A stretch of DNA of 64,000 nucleotides from Winogradskyella bathintestinalis (GTDB taxonomy: Bacteria; Bacteroidota; Bacteroidia; Flavobacteriales; Flavobacteriaceae). This document shows positions 56,262 through 64,000 of the stretch, one piece after another; position 1 is the stretch's first letter, and every line of letters begins with the position of its first letter. Under the pieces are notes generated by a model, which worked only from the letters and a program-made list of their open reading frames with translations, did no database searches and was not told where the DNA came from. The DNA is taken from assembly GCF_030407435.1 (NCBI RefSeq), contig NZ_JASDDK010000007.1:24983-88982 (forward strand), written 5' to 3'. The translations under genes and the position numbers were made by a program.

Positions 56262-56757
56262 TGATCGTTGTGAAACTAACCTTATCTCCTGTACTAAGTC
56301 CCCAAGTATCGGAGAGTCCACCGTATATTTCTAACACATATTTCGCTGGCGCTTCAGAAGGAAGCGAAGTTTCACTCATTGGCTTAGCGTTCTTTTGAAA
56401 GCTAACAATGGTTTGGTCTTCATTTATATAAATAATGTCTAAAGGAATCTTAGTGTTTTTCATGTAAAAACTTCGCATTTGAACATTTGGAAATATAAAC
56501 AACATCCCATGATTGTTTTCAAGCTTGGTTCTATACATTAAACCAGTTTGGGTTTCGTATTCGTTATCGGCAATTTCAATATCTATAGTTTTTATGATAG
56601 AATCTGAATCGGCCTTTATAAGACTTAAAGTCCCTTCTTTCTTAAAGCTGACAACGACCTTATCTTCAGGTTTAGTTGTTTTTTCTTCTTTACAAGAGGA
56701 AAGAAAGACGAGTCCGAAAATGACAAGGATAGATTTTATAAACAGTTGAAATCGCAT
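56254..56757 (-). CDS. DUF192-domain lipoprotein
   Basis: A 167-residue lipoprotein (LVFLSSCKEEK, lipobox near residue 22) with a DUF192 domain. The family's core is recognisable: QTGLMYRTKLENNHGMLFIF, SFYMKNTKIPLDIIYI and PAKYVLEIYGG. DUF192 proteins are small beta-barrel-like domains of unknown function. Its ATG shares a base with the stop of lgt (TAATG, at 56757), which points to translational coupling in an lgt-DUF192-hydrolase operon. Confidence 0.85.
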   Translation of the reverse strand: MRFQLFIKSILVIFGLVFLSSCKEEKTTKPEDKVVVSFKKEGTLSLIKADSDSIIKTIDIEIADNEYETQTGLMYRTKLENNHGMLFIFPNVQMRSFYMKNTKIPLDIIYINEDQTIVSFQKNAKPMSETSLPSEAPAKYVLEIYGGLSDTWGLSTGDKVSFTTINE

Positions 56758-57581
56758 TAGCTTAGTTTTGTTTTAGGTTTATACATAAACATAAAGTACA
56801 ACCCGATTAATATAAATGGAATACTTAAAAGCTGACCTGTATTAAGTGCCCATTCTGCGCGTTCAATATTTTGAGCTTCTTTTACAAATTCCACAAAGAA
56901 CCTTACCGTCCAAAGTAATACCAGAAACAGCCCGAACAAGAAACCTTGTTGTTCCGATTTTTTTGTTTTCCAATAGAAATAGAACAGTGCTAAAAACACA
57001 AAAATATAGCAGAATGCTTCGTATAATTGTGCAGGATGCCTTGGTTCAGTTTCACCTAATTGTTTAAAAACAACACCAAAATCACTTCCGGTGTATTTTC
57101 CTATAATTTCAGAATTTATAAAGTTTCCTATTCTTACAAATACAGCTCCAGAAGCTACTGGGATCACCACTCTATCCAAAATCCAAATAACGGATTTATT
57201 TAAAACTTTTTTATTATAGAGATACATAGAAATAATCATACCTATAGCAGCACCATGACTCGCTAAACCTTGAAAACCTGTAAACTCAAATCCGCCAGCG
57301 AATTTAAATGGTAAAAAGATGCTAAAAAAATCTTCCGTAATAAGTTCTGGCTGATAAAAAATGACATGGCCCAATCTGGCACCTAGCATAATGCCTAGAA
57401 CAGAGTAAATAAATAAAGAATCTAAAGATTCTTCAGATTGGCCTTCGTTTTTGTAAATACGCTTGGTGATTTGGAAACCCAATAAAAAGGCGGCAATCCA
57501 CATAAGACTGTAAAAATGAAGTTTAAAAAAACCTAAATCAAGAAATTTAATAGGATCCCAATCAATCTGTAATAAAAACAT
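56757..57581 (-). CDS. lgt: Prolipoprotein diacylglyceryl transferase
   Basis: Lgt attaches diacylglycerol from phosphatidylglycerol to the lipobox Cys of prolipoproteins at the inner membrane. The 274-residue protein has about seven hydrophobic helices. Conserved motifs are GARLGHVIFY and RIGNFINSEIIGK, with HPAQLYEA. The many lipoproteins in this window (for example PafA, M28, DUF4136, DUF192) would be its substrates. It starts the operon with DUF192 and the hydrolase remnant. Confidence 0.95.
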   Translation of the reverse strand: MFLLQIDWDPIKFLDLGFFKLHFYSLMWIAAFLLGFQITKRIYKNEGQSEESLDSLFIYSVLGIMLGARLGHVIFYQPELITEDFFSIFLPFKFAGGFEFTGFQGLASHGAAIGMIISMYLYNKKVLNKSVIWILDRVVIPVASGAVFVRIGNFINSEIIGKYTGSDFGVVFKQLGETEPRHPAQLYEAFCYIFVFLALFYFYWKTKKSEQQGFLFGLFLVLLWTVRFFVEFVKEAQNIERAEWALNTGQLLSIPFILIGLYFMFMYKPKTKLS

Positions 57582-57737
57582 AGAAAATTTTTTATTCGGT
57601 AAATATAATATTTTGAAGAGTATTGAAAACAGGATTAACGTAATATTAATCCTTTACTTAGTTGAAGGTTGATGAAGTTATAATTTTGAATTGAATTGAA
57701 AATTTAACTGTAGGATTAATATTGTATCGTTATACCA

Positions 57738-58016
57738 TTATTTTTCTTGATTGCGACTGTCTTTTTGAGAGGACTTTTGGGGTGTATTTTCTTTAGAAGG
57801 AACAGGGTCAATTCCACTACCGCCCCAAGGATGACAACTAAATATTCGTTTTACCGCTAACCATCCACCTTTAAAAAAACCATGAACTTCAAGGGCTTCT
57901 TTGGCGTAATGAGAACATGTGGGCTGATATCTGCACGTTGCAGGAGTGAATGGGGAGATAAATGTTTGATAGAACTTAATCAATAATAGAAACGGATATG
58001 CTAATATTTTTGTCAC
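57738..58016 (-). CDS. yidD: Membrane protein insertion efficiency factor YidD
   Basis: A 92-residue protein of the YidD (alpha-hemolysin-like) family, which helps YidC insert membrane proteins. It shows [22 protein letters not shown] (read in overlapping parts), [23 protein letters not shown] and a basic tail. The Cys pairs (about C28 and C35) and the Pro-Trp-Gly-Gly segment are family landmarks. It is 9 bp downstream of cysS on the same strand and probably cotranscribed. Confidence 0.93.
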   Translation of the reverse strand: MTKILAYPFLLLIKFYQTFISPFTPATCRYQPTCSHYAKEALEVHGFFKGGWLAVKRIFSCHPWGGSGIDPVPSKENTPQKSSQKDSRNQEK

Positions 58017-58025
58017 AATTAAGGA

Positions 58026-59507
58026 TTAATTCGTTGTGAAAGTCGTGCCTTCTCTACTGTCATTTAATTGAATACCTGCTTCAGCTAAATCGTCCCTAAT
58101 TTTATCAGATAAAGCAAAATCCTTGTTTAAACGAGCCTCTTTTCTAAGGTTGATTAATATTTCAACTGCTCCAGCTAATTTTTCAGTTCCTGTATTTTCT
58201 TTAGACATATTAACCAAACCAAGCACATCGAACACAAAGGTTTCAATCGTGTCCTTCAAAATTTTTAAATCATCATCAGTTACGCTTGCGCTACCATCTT
58301 TTACTTGATTAATGAACCTAACAGTTTCAAACAATGTAGCGATTAAGATGGGCGTATTAAAATCATCATTCATGGCATCGTAACATTTCTGCTTCCAATC
58401 AGTAATATTGAAAGAAGACGAAGCCGTCGTCTTTAAATTGTCAATTAAACCAATGGCATCCATAAGTCTATGGAAACCTTTTTCTGCCGCTGCTAAACCA
58501 TCGTCTGTTAAATCTAAAACACTACGGTAAGACGCTTGCATTATAAAAAATCGAATAACACTTGGACTGTAGGCCTTAGACATGATATCATTTTTTCCAG
58601 AAAGTAATTCAGCTGGATTGATATAATTGCCTGTTGATTTACTCATGCGAGAGCCGTTGAGTTCTAACATATTGGCATGCATCCAATATTTTACGGGAGC
58701 TTGTCCCTTAGCAGCTTGGTTTTGAGCAATTTCACATTCGTGATGTGGAAATTTTAGATCCATGCCACCACCATGAATATCGAAATATTCACCTAAGTAT
58801 TTGGTGCTCATTGCAGTGCACTCTAAATGCCACCCGGGAAAACCATCGCTCCAAGGGGAAGGCCAACGCATAATATGGGTGGGTTCTGCTTTTTTCCAAA
58901 GGGCAAAATCTTGGGGATTTTTCTTATCACTTTGCCCATCGAGTGCGCGTGTATTGTGTATTAAATCTTCTAACTTTCGCTTACTTAAAATACCATATTC
59001 ATTAGATTCATTGTATTTATGCACATCAAAGTACACTGAACCGTTCACCGTATAAGCAAAACCATTATCAATAATCGACTGAATTAATTCTATTTGTTCA
59101 ATAATATGACCCGTTGCCGTCGGTTCAATACTGGGCGGTAAAAAATTAAAAGTATTAAGTACATTATGAAAATCTACAGTATAACGCTGTACAATTTCCA
59201 TAGGTTCAATAGCTTCTAATCGGGCTTTTTTAGTGATTTTGTCCTCACCAATATCTCCATCATTTTCCAAATGACCGGCATCTGTTATATTTCGTACATA
59301 GCGTACTTTATAACCTAAATGCTTAAGGTAACGAAAAATCATGTCGAAAGACATAAAAGTCCTCACATTACCCAAATGTACATTGCTGTAAACGGTTGGG
59401 CCACAAACATACATGCCAACATAACCTTCTGTTATTGCTTGAAAAACTTCTTTTTCTCCTGAAAGCGTATTGTAGATTTTTATTTGATTTGAATTATAAA
59501 GTTGCAT
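58026..59507 (-). CDS. cysS: Cysteinyl-tRNA synthetase
   Basis: A class I aminoacyl-tRNA synthetase that charges tRNA-Cys. The 493-residue protein has the HIGH-like motif NVHLGNVR, the zinc-site segments [15 protein letters not shown] and HHECEIAQ, and the KMSKS-like RMSKSTGN. Its C-terminal domain is complete. It is transcribed with yidD. Confident assignment. Confidence 0.97.
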   Translation of the reverse strand: MQLYNSNQIKIYNTLSGEKEVFQAITEGYVGMYVCGPTVYSNVHLGNVRTFMSFDMIFRYLKHLGYKVRYVRNITDAGHLENDGDIGEDKITKKARLEAIEPMEIVQRYTVDFHNVLNTFNFLPPSIEPTATGHIIEQIELIQSIIDNGFAYTVNGSVYFDVHKYNESNEYGILSKRKLEDLIHNTRALDGQSDKKNPQDFALWKKAEPTHIMRWPSPWSDGFPGWHLECTAMSTKYLGEYFDIHGGGMDLKFPHHECEIAQNQAAKGQAPVKYWMHANMLELNGSRMSKSTGNYINPAELLSGKNDIMSKAYSPSVIRFFIMQASYRSVLDLTDDGLAAAEKGFHRLMDAIGLIDNLKTTASSSFNITDWKQKCYDAMNDDFNTPILIATLFETVRFINQVKDGSASVTDDDLKILKDTIETFVFDVLGLVNMSKENTGTEKLAGAVEILINLRKEARLNKDFALSDKIRDDLAEAGIQLNDSREGTTFTTN

Positions 59508-59543
59508 TATAAATTGTGGTTTGGAGTGAAGTTGCTCGATTTT

Positions 59544-59561
59544 AAAAGTTTTAAAACTTTT
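59544..59561. repeat. 18-bp palindrome between folE and cysS
   Basis: AAAAGTTTTAAAACTTTT is a perfect palindrome between the folE stop (59639) and the cysS start (59507), both on the minus strand. It could be part of a folE terminator or a regulatory site; it has no clear T tail. Confidence 0.45.
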
Positions 59562-59638
59562 CTTAATCTATATAAAGCGAATATTAGTTGAAAGATTATG
59601 TAGTTAAATACAAAAATTTTTTGTCTAACTGTTGGCAA

Positions 59639-60316
59639 TTAAAACTGGGTTTCTAATTTAATATAATCCAAAAATTCGCGTCGCGTTTCTAAGTTTTTAA
59701 ATTTACCACCAAATTCTGAAGTTACCGTGCTGCTTTCAATATCTCTAATGCCACGAGAATTTACACATAAATGTTTAGCATCAATGACGCATGCCACATC
59801 TTCAGTGTTTAAAACAGATTGTAATTCTTTTACAATTTGAATGGTTAATCGTTCTTGAACTTGTGGTCTTTTAGCAAAATAATCGACAATGCGATTCATT
59901 TTAGATAACCCAACAACATTTCCGCTAGAAATATAAGCCACGTGTGCACGTCCTACGATAGGTAATAAATGGTGCTCGCAGGTAGAGTAAACAGTGATGT
60001 TTTTTTCAACTAACATTTCACCATACTTATATTTATTATCAAACGTAGAGGCGTTTGGTTTTTTATCGGGATCTAAACCTCCAAAAACTTCATTGACAAA
60101 CATTTTGGCAACTCTATTCGGTGTTCCTTTTAAACTATCATCGTTTAGATCTAAACCTAAGGTTTCTAAAATATGCTTTACATCAGCTTTTATGAGCTCA
60201 ATTTTATCACTTTTAGATAATTCAAACGCATCTGCTCTTAATGGAGTATCGCTCGATGTGCCAATATGGTCATCTCCGATGGCATCAATATCATTAAAAT
60301 CACTTTCAATTTTCAT
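59639..60316 (-). CDS. folE: GTP cyclohydrolase I
   Basis: FolE opens the GTP ring to make dihydroneopterin triphosphate for folate and, through CarboxyPH4, queuosine synthesis. The 225-residue protein has the zinc ligands in YSTCEHHLLP and DAKHLCVNSRGIRD, and the substrate region GRAHVAYIS. The N-terminal 20 residues are acidic and variable. queE elsewhere in the window uses the same precursor pathway. A TAnnTTTG element lies upstream. Confidence 0.96.
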   Translation of the reverse strand: MKIESDFNDIDAIGDDHIGTSSDTPLRADAFELSKSDKIELIKADVKHILETLGLDLNDDSLKGTPNRVAKMFVNEVFGGLDPDKKPNASTFDNKYKYGEMLVEKNITVYSTCEHHLLPIVGRAHVAYISSGNVVGLSKMNRIVDYFAKRPQVQERLTIQIVKELQSVLNTEDVACVIDAKHLCVNSRGIRDIESSTVTSEFGGKFKNLETRREFLDYIKLETQF

Positions 60317-60354
60317 TATATAATAATTGGTTATCAGTTTTTAAAAACGAATGG

Positions 60355-60362
60355 CAAAGATA
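60355..60362 (-). promoter_or_regulatory. Putative -7 element for folE
   Basis: The minus strand reads TATCTTTG, about 38 bp upstream of the folE ATG (60316). No clear -33 TTG is seen. Confidence 0.45.
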
Positions 60363-60513
60363 AGCAATAAAAATAGTTTCGGTAAGGTAGGAGTTTTAAT
60401 ATTACAACTGTTATATATATAAATCCGTTAAACTGTCAATATCGTTAGACGATTTAACATTGGTTTACTTAAAAATTTCTTAATTTTCGAAACTTTAAAA
60501 ATCCATTAGAACG

Positions 60514-60975
60514 ATGAAAAACCTATTGATTATTCTTGCGCTGATACTCATACCCTTAAGTGTGTGCAGTCAACAATCAGAACAAAGCAATCCACTTCCT
60601 TTAGCAAAATTTAACAATAATGTTAAAATTCCATTAACATCAAAAGAACGATCTCAGATTATTGAAGTATATGGTGAATATGCGGATAAATATGTGTTCA
60701 ATAATGACCAACGCTTAAGAAGTATCAAACATATTCTTAGAAATAGGGTTGAAATTAAATTAATAACAGACAAGAATAATAGAAAGGCATGTACTAAATT
60801 ATCTGAAGTCACTATTTTAGATGGTTTTGTGTCAGAATTAGAGCGGGATGAAACTTTTAATCCTAATAATTTTAATCCTTTGAAATATAATTTTGAATTC
60901 CACTCAAGAGCTGCAGCGATGTATCAAGTTGATGGCACTAACTATTATATAACAATAAAGTCACAATATCAATAA
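60514..60975 (+). CDS. Unrecognised secreted protein
   Basis: A 153-residue protein with a signal peptide (about 1-19, ending VCSQ). The body is basic and hydrophilic with a single Cys after the signal. I do not recognise a domain. The region KERSQIIEVYGEYADKYVFN is likely helical. It lies upstream of the giant surface gene on the same strand, but a 99-bp gap with inverted repeats separates them. A secreted role is inferred from the signal only. Confidence 0.6.
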   Translation: MKNLLIILALILIPLSVCSQQSEQSNPLPLAKFNNNVKIPLTSKERSQIIEVYGEYADKYVFNNDQRLRSIKHILRNRVEIKLITDKNNRKACTKLSEVTILDGFVSELERDETFNPNNFNPLKYNFEFHSRAAAMYQVDGTNYYITIKSQYQ

Positions 60976-60983
60976 AACTTCTA

Positions 60984-61058
60984 AGCTCAAAAAGTATTCT
61001 ATTATCGCTATCGAAATAATTAATTAGCATTAGCGTACAATATGCGTTGTTTTGAGCT
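60984..61058. repeat. Inverted repeat before the giant surface gene
   Basis: AGCTCAAAA (60984-60992) pairs with TTTTGAGCT (61050-61058), a 9-bp stem with a 57-nt loop. It could fold in the leader of the next gene. No terminator tail is present. Confidence 0.35.
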
Positions 61059-61074
61059 CTTTAAAATCAAACAC

Positions 61075-64000
61075 ATGAAACATTTAATTACTATAATTTC
61101 TTTATTGTTTTCCTCAATATTGTTGGCTCAAGATGTAACTATGCAAACTGTAACCGTTAACCAATGTGGTGGGGTTTTTTATGATTCAGGAGGAGAATTT
61201 GGCAACTACGGTGACGATGAGGATTTTGTAATAACAATTTGTCCAGAAAACCCTGGTCAAAAAGTTGTATTAAATTTTACGGAATTTGGTACGCAGTTAA
61301 ATCAAGATGTAATGTCTATTTTTAATGGAGACTCAACCGCTGCGGATAGTTTCGGTGATTTCTCTGGCAATACAAGTCCTGAGTTAGTACAAGCCACTGC
61401 AGATAATACTTCGGGTTGTATCACCATTCAATTTGTTTCTAATGCTTCTGGAAATATAGCTGGTTGGGCCGCCGATATCTCGTGTTTAACTCCGTGTCAA
61501 ACTATTAATTCTCAAATAGATTCTACATCTCCTGCTCCAAATGGTGATGGATATATTAGAGTATGTCCTAATGAGGAAATTACTTTAAATGGTAGTGGGG
61601 ATTTTTCAATTGATGGAACTGGTGCTACTTACGAATGGGATCTAGGAGACGGTAATACGGTTTCAGGTCAAACAGCTACGTTTTCTTATCCTAACCCTGG
61701 AGTGTATATTGTGAATTTGAATATCCGTGATGCGAATACGTCTATAGATCCTTTAGGATGTGATAATAATAATTTGATTAATCAGGTTATTCAAGTGGCT
61801 ACGGAGCCAGATTTTACGGGTACGGAAGCAGCTAATACTACTTTGTGTTTTGGCGAAAGTACTGATATTACAGGTAATGTTGAAGCTGTTGAGTATATTA
61901 ATGATTGTACCCCTCCTGTTAGTGGTGTAACATTTTTGCCCGATGGAAATGGGGTAACTTATGAAACGTCTATTACTGTAGATTGTTATGATTCTGCTCA
62001 AACATTATCAGATCCGAGTCAATTGGTTAGTATCTGTTTAACTATGGAGCATTCTTATTTAGGTGATTTAGATATTGAAATAATTTCCCCTAATGGACAG
62101 GTTGTTAGAATGCACGATCAAGGCGGAAACTCTGCTAATTTAGGAATTCCATGGGCTACAGGAACTGTTGACGGAAATAGTAGTAATACAACTCCAGGGA
62201 CGGGTACACGATATTGTTTTGTGCCTTCGGGTGGGTTTCCTACTTTGGTTGGAGGTATTCAATCGGGTGGTGAATTTCCTGACGGAGATACTCAAGACAC
62301 GTATACTGATTCTTTTGTGCCGGCAGGAAATTATAGTTCTATAAACTCTTTAGATGGTCTTTTAGGTTCTCCACTTAATGGTGATTGGACCATTAGAGTT
62401 GTTGATAATCTTTCAGCTGATAATGGACATGTTTTTGCTTGGAGTATTGAATTTGACCCAAATTTACAGCCCCCTGAACTTTCTTTTACACCAGTAATTG
62501 AATCAGAAGCATGGGATACGGATGCTACTATTACAAATACAGTTGGAAATGTTATAACGGTTACACCACCATCAGCTGGTCAGTTTTGTTATATGTATAG
62601 AGTTACTGATGATTTTGGTTGTGAATATATGGAAGAGGTATGCATAGATGTATTACCTGAGATAGTTACTGAGACACCAAATAATTTATTTGTTTGCGAT
62701 ACCGGTATTCCACCTTATATTTTTGATTTAACTATGAACTCAGATGTCATACTTTCAAGTGCTTCAAATATTTCAGATTTGGTGGTTACTTACCACAATT
62801 CACTTGCGGATGCTGAGGCTGATGCGACTGAAATTTCAGATTCAGATGTTTACGTAGGTGTAGATGGTGAGGCCGTATTTGTAAGAGTAGAATATTTAGA
62901 TTCGGGATGTTATGAGGTGTTGAACTTTAATTTAAATGTAGTGGGACAACCTACAATTAATCCAGCTTCGGATATGATTTTATGTGATGACGATAGTAAT
63001 GATGGAATTGCTGAGTTTGATCTTAGTAGTCAATCGTCGACAATTTTGGGTAGTCAACCGTCATCAGATTTTACAGTAAGCTACCATTTAAATTTTCAAG
63101 ATGCCGATTTAGGGGACAATGCCCTACCGTTAAGTTATACGAACACCATTAACGGACAGCCCATATATGTAAGAGTAGAAAGTGCATCAGATTCCAATTG
63201 CTACAATGCGTCTCCAGCCCCTATTTTCAATCTTGTAGTGAATACTAGAGCCATCGCTAACACTCCAGATAATATGATTGCTTGTGATGATATTAGCGGA
63301 GATGGTATAGAGGATTTCGATCTCAGTACCCAAGAAGCCGCTATTTTAGGAGGGCAAGATCCGGCGATTTATAATGTCACCTTCCATAGCACCCAAGCAG
63401 GCGCAGCGGATAATCAAGATTTACTACCGACCATTTATACCAATACAAGTTCACCCAACCAAGATACAATTTACGTACGCGTAGAGGATCCCGCGTATCC
63501 CGATTGTTATGGCACCACCTCGTTTAATCTTATCGTTAATCCATTACCAACAGCCATAACTCCCACAGCATTAGAAGTCTGTGACGATGGCACCCCAGAT
63601 GGATTAACAGAGATGGATCTGAGTTTAAAAAATTCAGAAATTACAGGCAATAACTCTAATTATGCGGTAAGCTATTATGAAACTCTAGCCGATGCACAGA
63701 CAGATACTGCGGCATTGCCAATGCTGTATACTAATTTGAGCAACGGTCAGACTGTTTTTGCACGAGTACAAGATAGCAATACCGGTTGTTACACCACCAC
63801 TACTTTAGAGTTGCTTGTAGAACAAGCACCAATAGCATTCATGCCACAACCCTTAAGATATTGTGATCCAGATAATGATGGTTTTGGTCTTTTTACCCTT
63901 ACGGATGTAGATGATGAGATTACGGGAGGCGCTTCGGGTCTAGAGGTCACTTACCATGAAACCCAGACCAATGCCAATAATGGAGTAAATGCCATAGATA
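61075..64000 (+). CDS. Giant secreted repeat protein (partial, 3' end outside window)
   Basis: An open frame of 975 codons runs from the ATG at 61075 to the window end without a stop. A signal peptide (about 1-19, ILLAQ) is followed by a CUB-like domain (about 25-145), a PKD-like domain (about 165-225, WDLGDGNTV), and a proprotein-convertase-P-like domain (about 275-465, with SYLGDLDIEIISPNG). Then come tandem repeats of 94-100 residues that begin with CDD or CDP and a following DG. They begin at about 62695 (first copy degenerate), 62983, 63283, 63580 and 63862, and share YHxxxxDA and a YxRVE strand. Such proteins in flavobacteria are typically large surface adhesins exported by T9SS, whose sorting domain would be beyond the window; that part is inferred. 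Confidence 0.85.
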   Translation, partial: MKHLITIISLLFSSILLAQDVTMQTVTVNQCGGVFYDSGGEFGNYGDDEDFVITICPENPGQKVVLNFTEFGTQLNQDVMSIFNGDSTAADSFGDFSGNTSPELVQATADNTSGCITIQFVSNASGNIAGWAADISCLTPCQTINSQIDSTSPAPNGDGYIRVCPNEEITLNGSGDFSIDGTGATYEWDLGDGNTVSGQTATFSYPNPGVYIVNLNIRDANTSIDPLGCDNNNLINQVIQVATEPDFTGTEAANTTLCFGESTDITGNVEAVEYINDCTPPVSGVTFLPDGNGVTYETSITVDCYDSAQTLSDPSQLVSICLTMEHSYLGDLDIEIISPNGQVVRMHDQGGNSANLGIPWATGTVDGNSSNTTPGTGTRYCFVPSGGFPTLVGGIQSGGEFPDGDTQDTYTDSFVPAGNYSSINSLDGLLGSPLNGDWTIRVVDNLSADNGHVFAWSIEFDPNLQPPELSFTPVIESEAWDTDATITNTVGNVITVTPPSAGQFCYMYRVTDDFGCEYMEEVCIDVLPEIVTETPNNLFVCDTGIPPYIFDLTMNSDVILSSASNISDLVVTYHNSLADAEADATEISDSDVYVGVDGEAVFVRVEYLDSGCYEVLNFNLNVVGQPTINPASDMILCDDDSNDGIAEFDLSSQSSTILGSQPSSDFTVSYHLNFQDADLGDNALPLSYTNTINGQPIYVRVESASDSNCYNASPAPIFNLVVNTRAIANTPDNMIACDDISGDGIEDFDLSTQEAAILGGQDPAIYNVTFHSTQAGAADNQDLLPTIYTNTSSPNQDTIYVRVEDPAYPDCYGTTSFNLIVNPLPTAITPTALEVCDDGTPDGLTEMDLSLKNSEITGNNSNYAVSYYETLADAQTDTAALPMLYTNLSNGQTVFARVQDSNTGCYTTTTLELLVEQAPIAFMPQPLRYCDPDNDGFGLFTLTDVDDEITGGASGLEVTYHETQTNANNGVNAID

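Noticed and set aside
56124..56321. 65-codon frame at the start of the hydrolase remnant
   Set aside because: Its first part lies inside the DUF192 gene in another frame and its rest is the N-terminal fragment of the pseudogene.
61753..62001. 82-codon open frame antisense to the giant surface gene
   Set aside because: The plus-strand frame is open without interruption through this region with clear domain features; the antisense frame is a shadow.

Overview
The window reads as chromosomal DNA of a marine-type member of the Flavobacteriaceae (Bacteroidota). The DNA is A+T-rich and genes rarely have a Shine-Dalgarno sequence. Many starts are preceded by the Bacteroidota -7 element TAnnTTTG. 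Secreted proteins carry Bacteroidota hallmarks: a type IX secretion (T9SS) C-terminal sorting domain, short SPII lipoproteins, and DUF2911, DUF6588 and DUF4412 proteins. SecD and SecF are fused, and hypoxanthine phosphoribosyltransferase is fused to adenylate kinase. I found no rRNA, tRNA, CRISPR array, insertion sequence or prophage.

Layout. 1-5.9 kb: pyruvate dehydrogenase E2 with two lipoyl domains, an M28 peptidase/SDR pair, a small EF-hand membrane protein, the co-chaperone pair CbpA/CbpM and a HAD hydrolase. 5.9-9.9 kb: a 1344-residue secreted protein joining FG-GAP/ASPIC repeats to a complete vanadium-haloperoxidase-type active site and a T9SS tail. 10-20 kb: SprT-like protease, mannose-1-phosphate guanylyltransferase, DUF389 membrane protein, an MlaE/MlaF-type ABC pair, PafA-type phosphatase, a nuclease, and a KASIII/methyltransferase/glycosyltransferase operon. 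20-30 kb: glycine decarboxylase, a UbiA-like membrane protein, an ECF-type sigma factor with a small zinc-finger-like partner, an M3 peptidase, and purK-purE. 29.5-37 kb: hpt-adk fusion, obgE, ion channel, DUF4136, DinB, SDR, ffh, folD. 37-43 kb: a minus-strand operon (HerA-like ATPase, lipoprotein, cupin, alpha/beta hydrolase, rluF), then queE. 43-55 kb: DUF2911, asnB, gyrB, DUF6588, mdh, DUF4412, a small SecD-like protein and secDF. 55-60 kb: a decayed alpha/beta hydrolase, a DUF192 lipoprotein, lgt, yidD, cysS and folE. 60.5-64 kb: a small secreted protein and the first 975 codons of a giant repeat-containing surface protein that runs off the end.

How genes work together. secDF (with its small upstream neighbour), ffh, yidD and lgt cover membrane insertion, export and lipoprotein maturation, on which the many exported proteins here depend. 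purK/purE, folD, hpt-adk and folE serve purine and folate metabolism. The MlaE/MlaF pair points to phospholipid transport between membranes. Most of the window is ordinary housekeeping.

Less ordinary items are the FG-GAP/haloperoxidase fusion, the asnB-gyrB intergenic region (two terminators, palindromes, a promoter-like element and a foldable transcript of about 80 nt), the SecD-like small protein before secDF, genes whose promoter ends 4-7 bases before the ATG, and the C-terminal repeat array of the last gene. No clear new defence or biosynthetic system was found.
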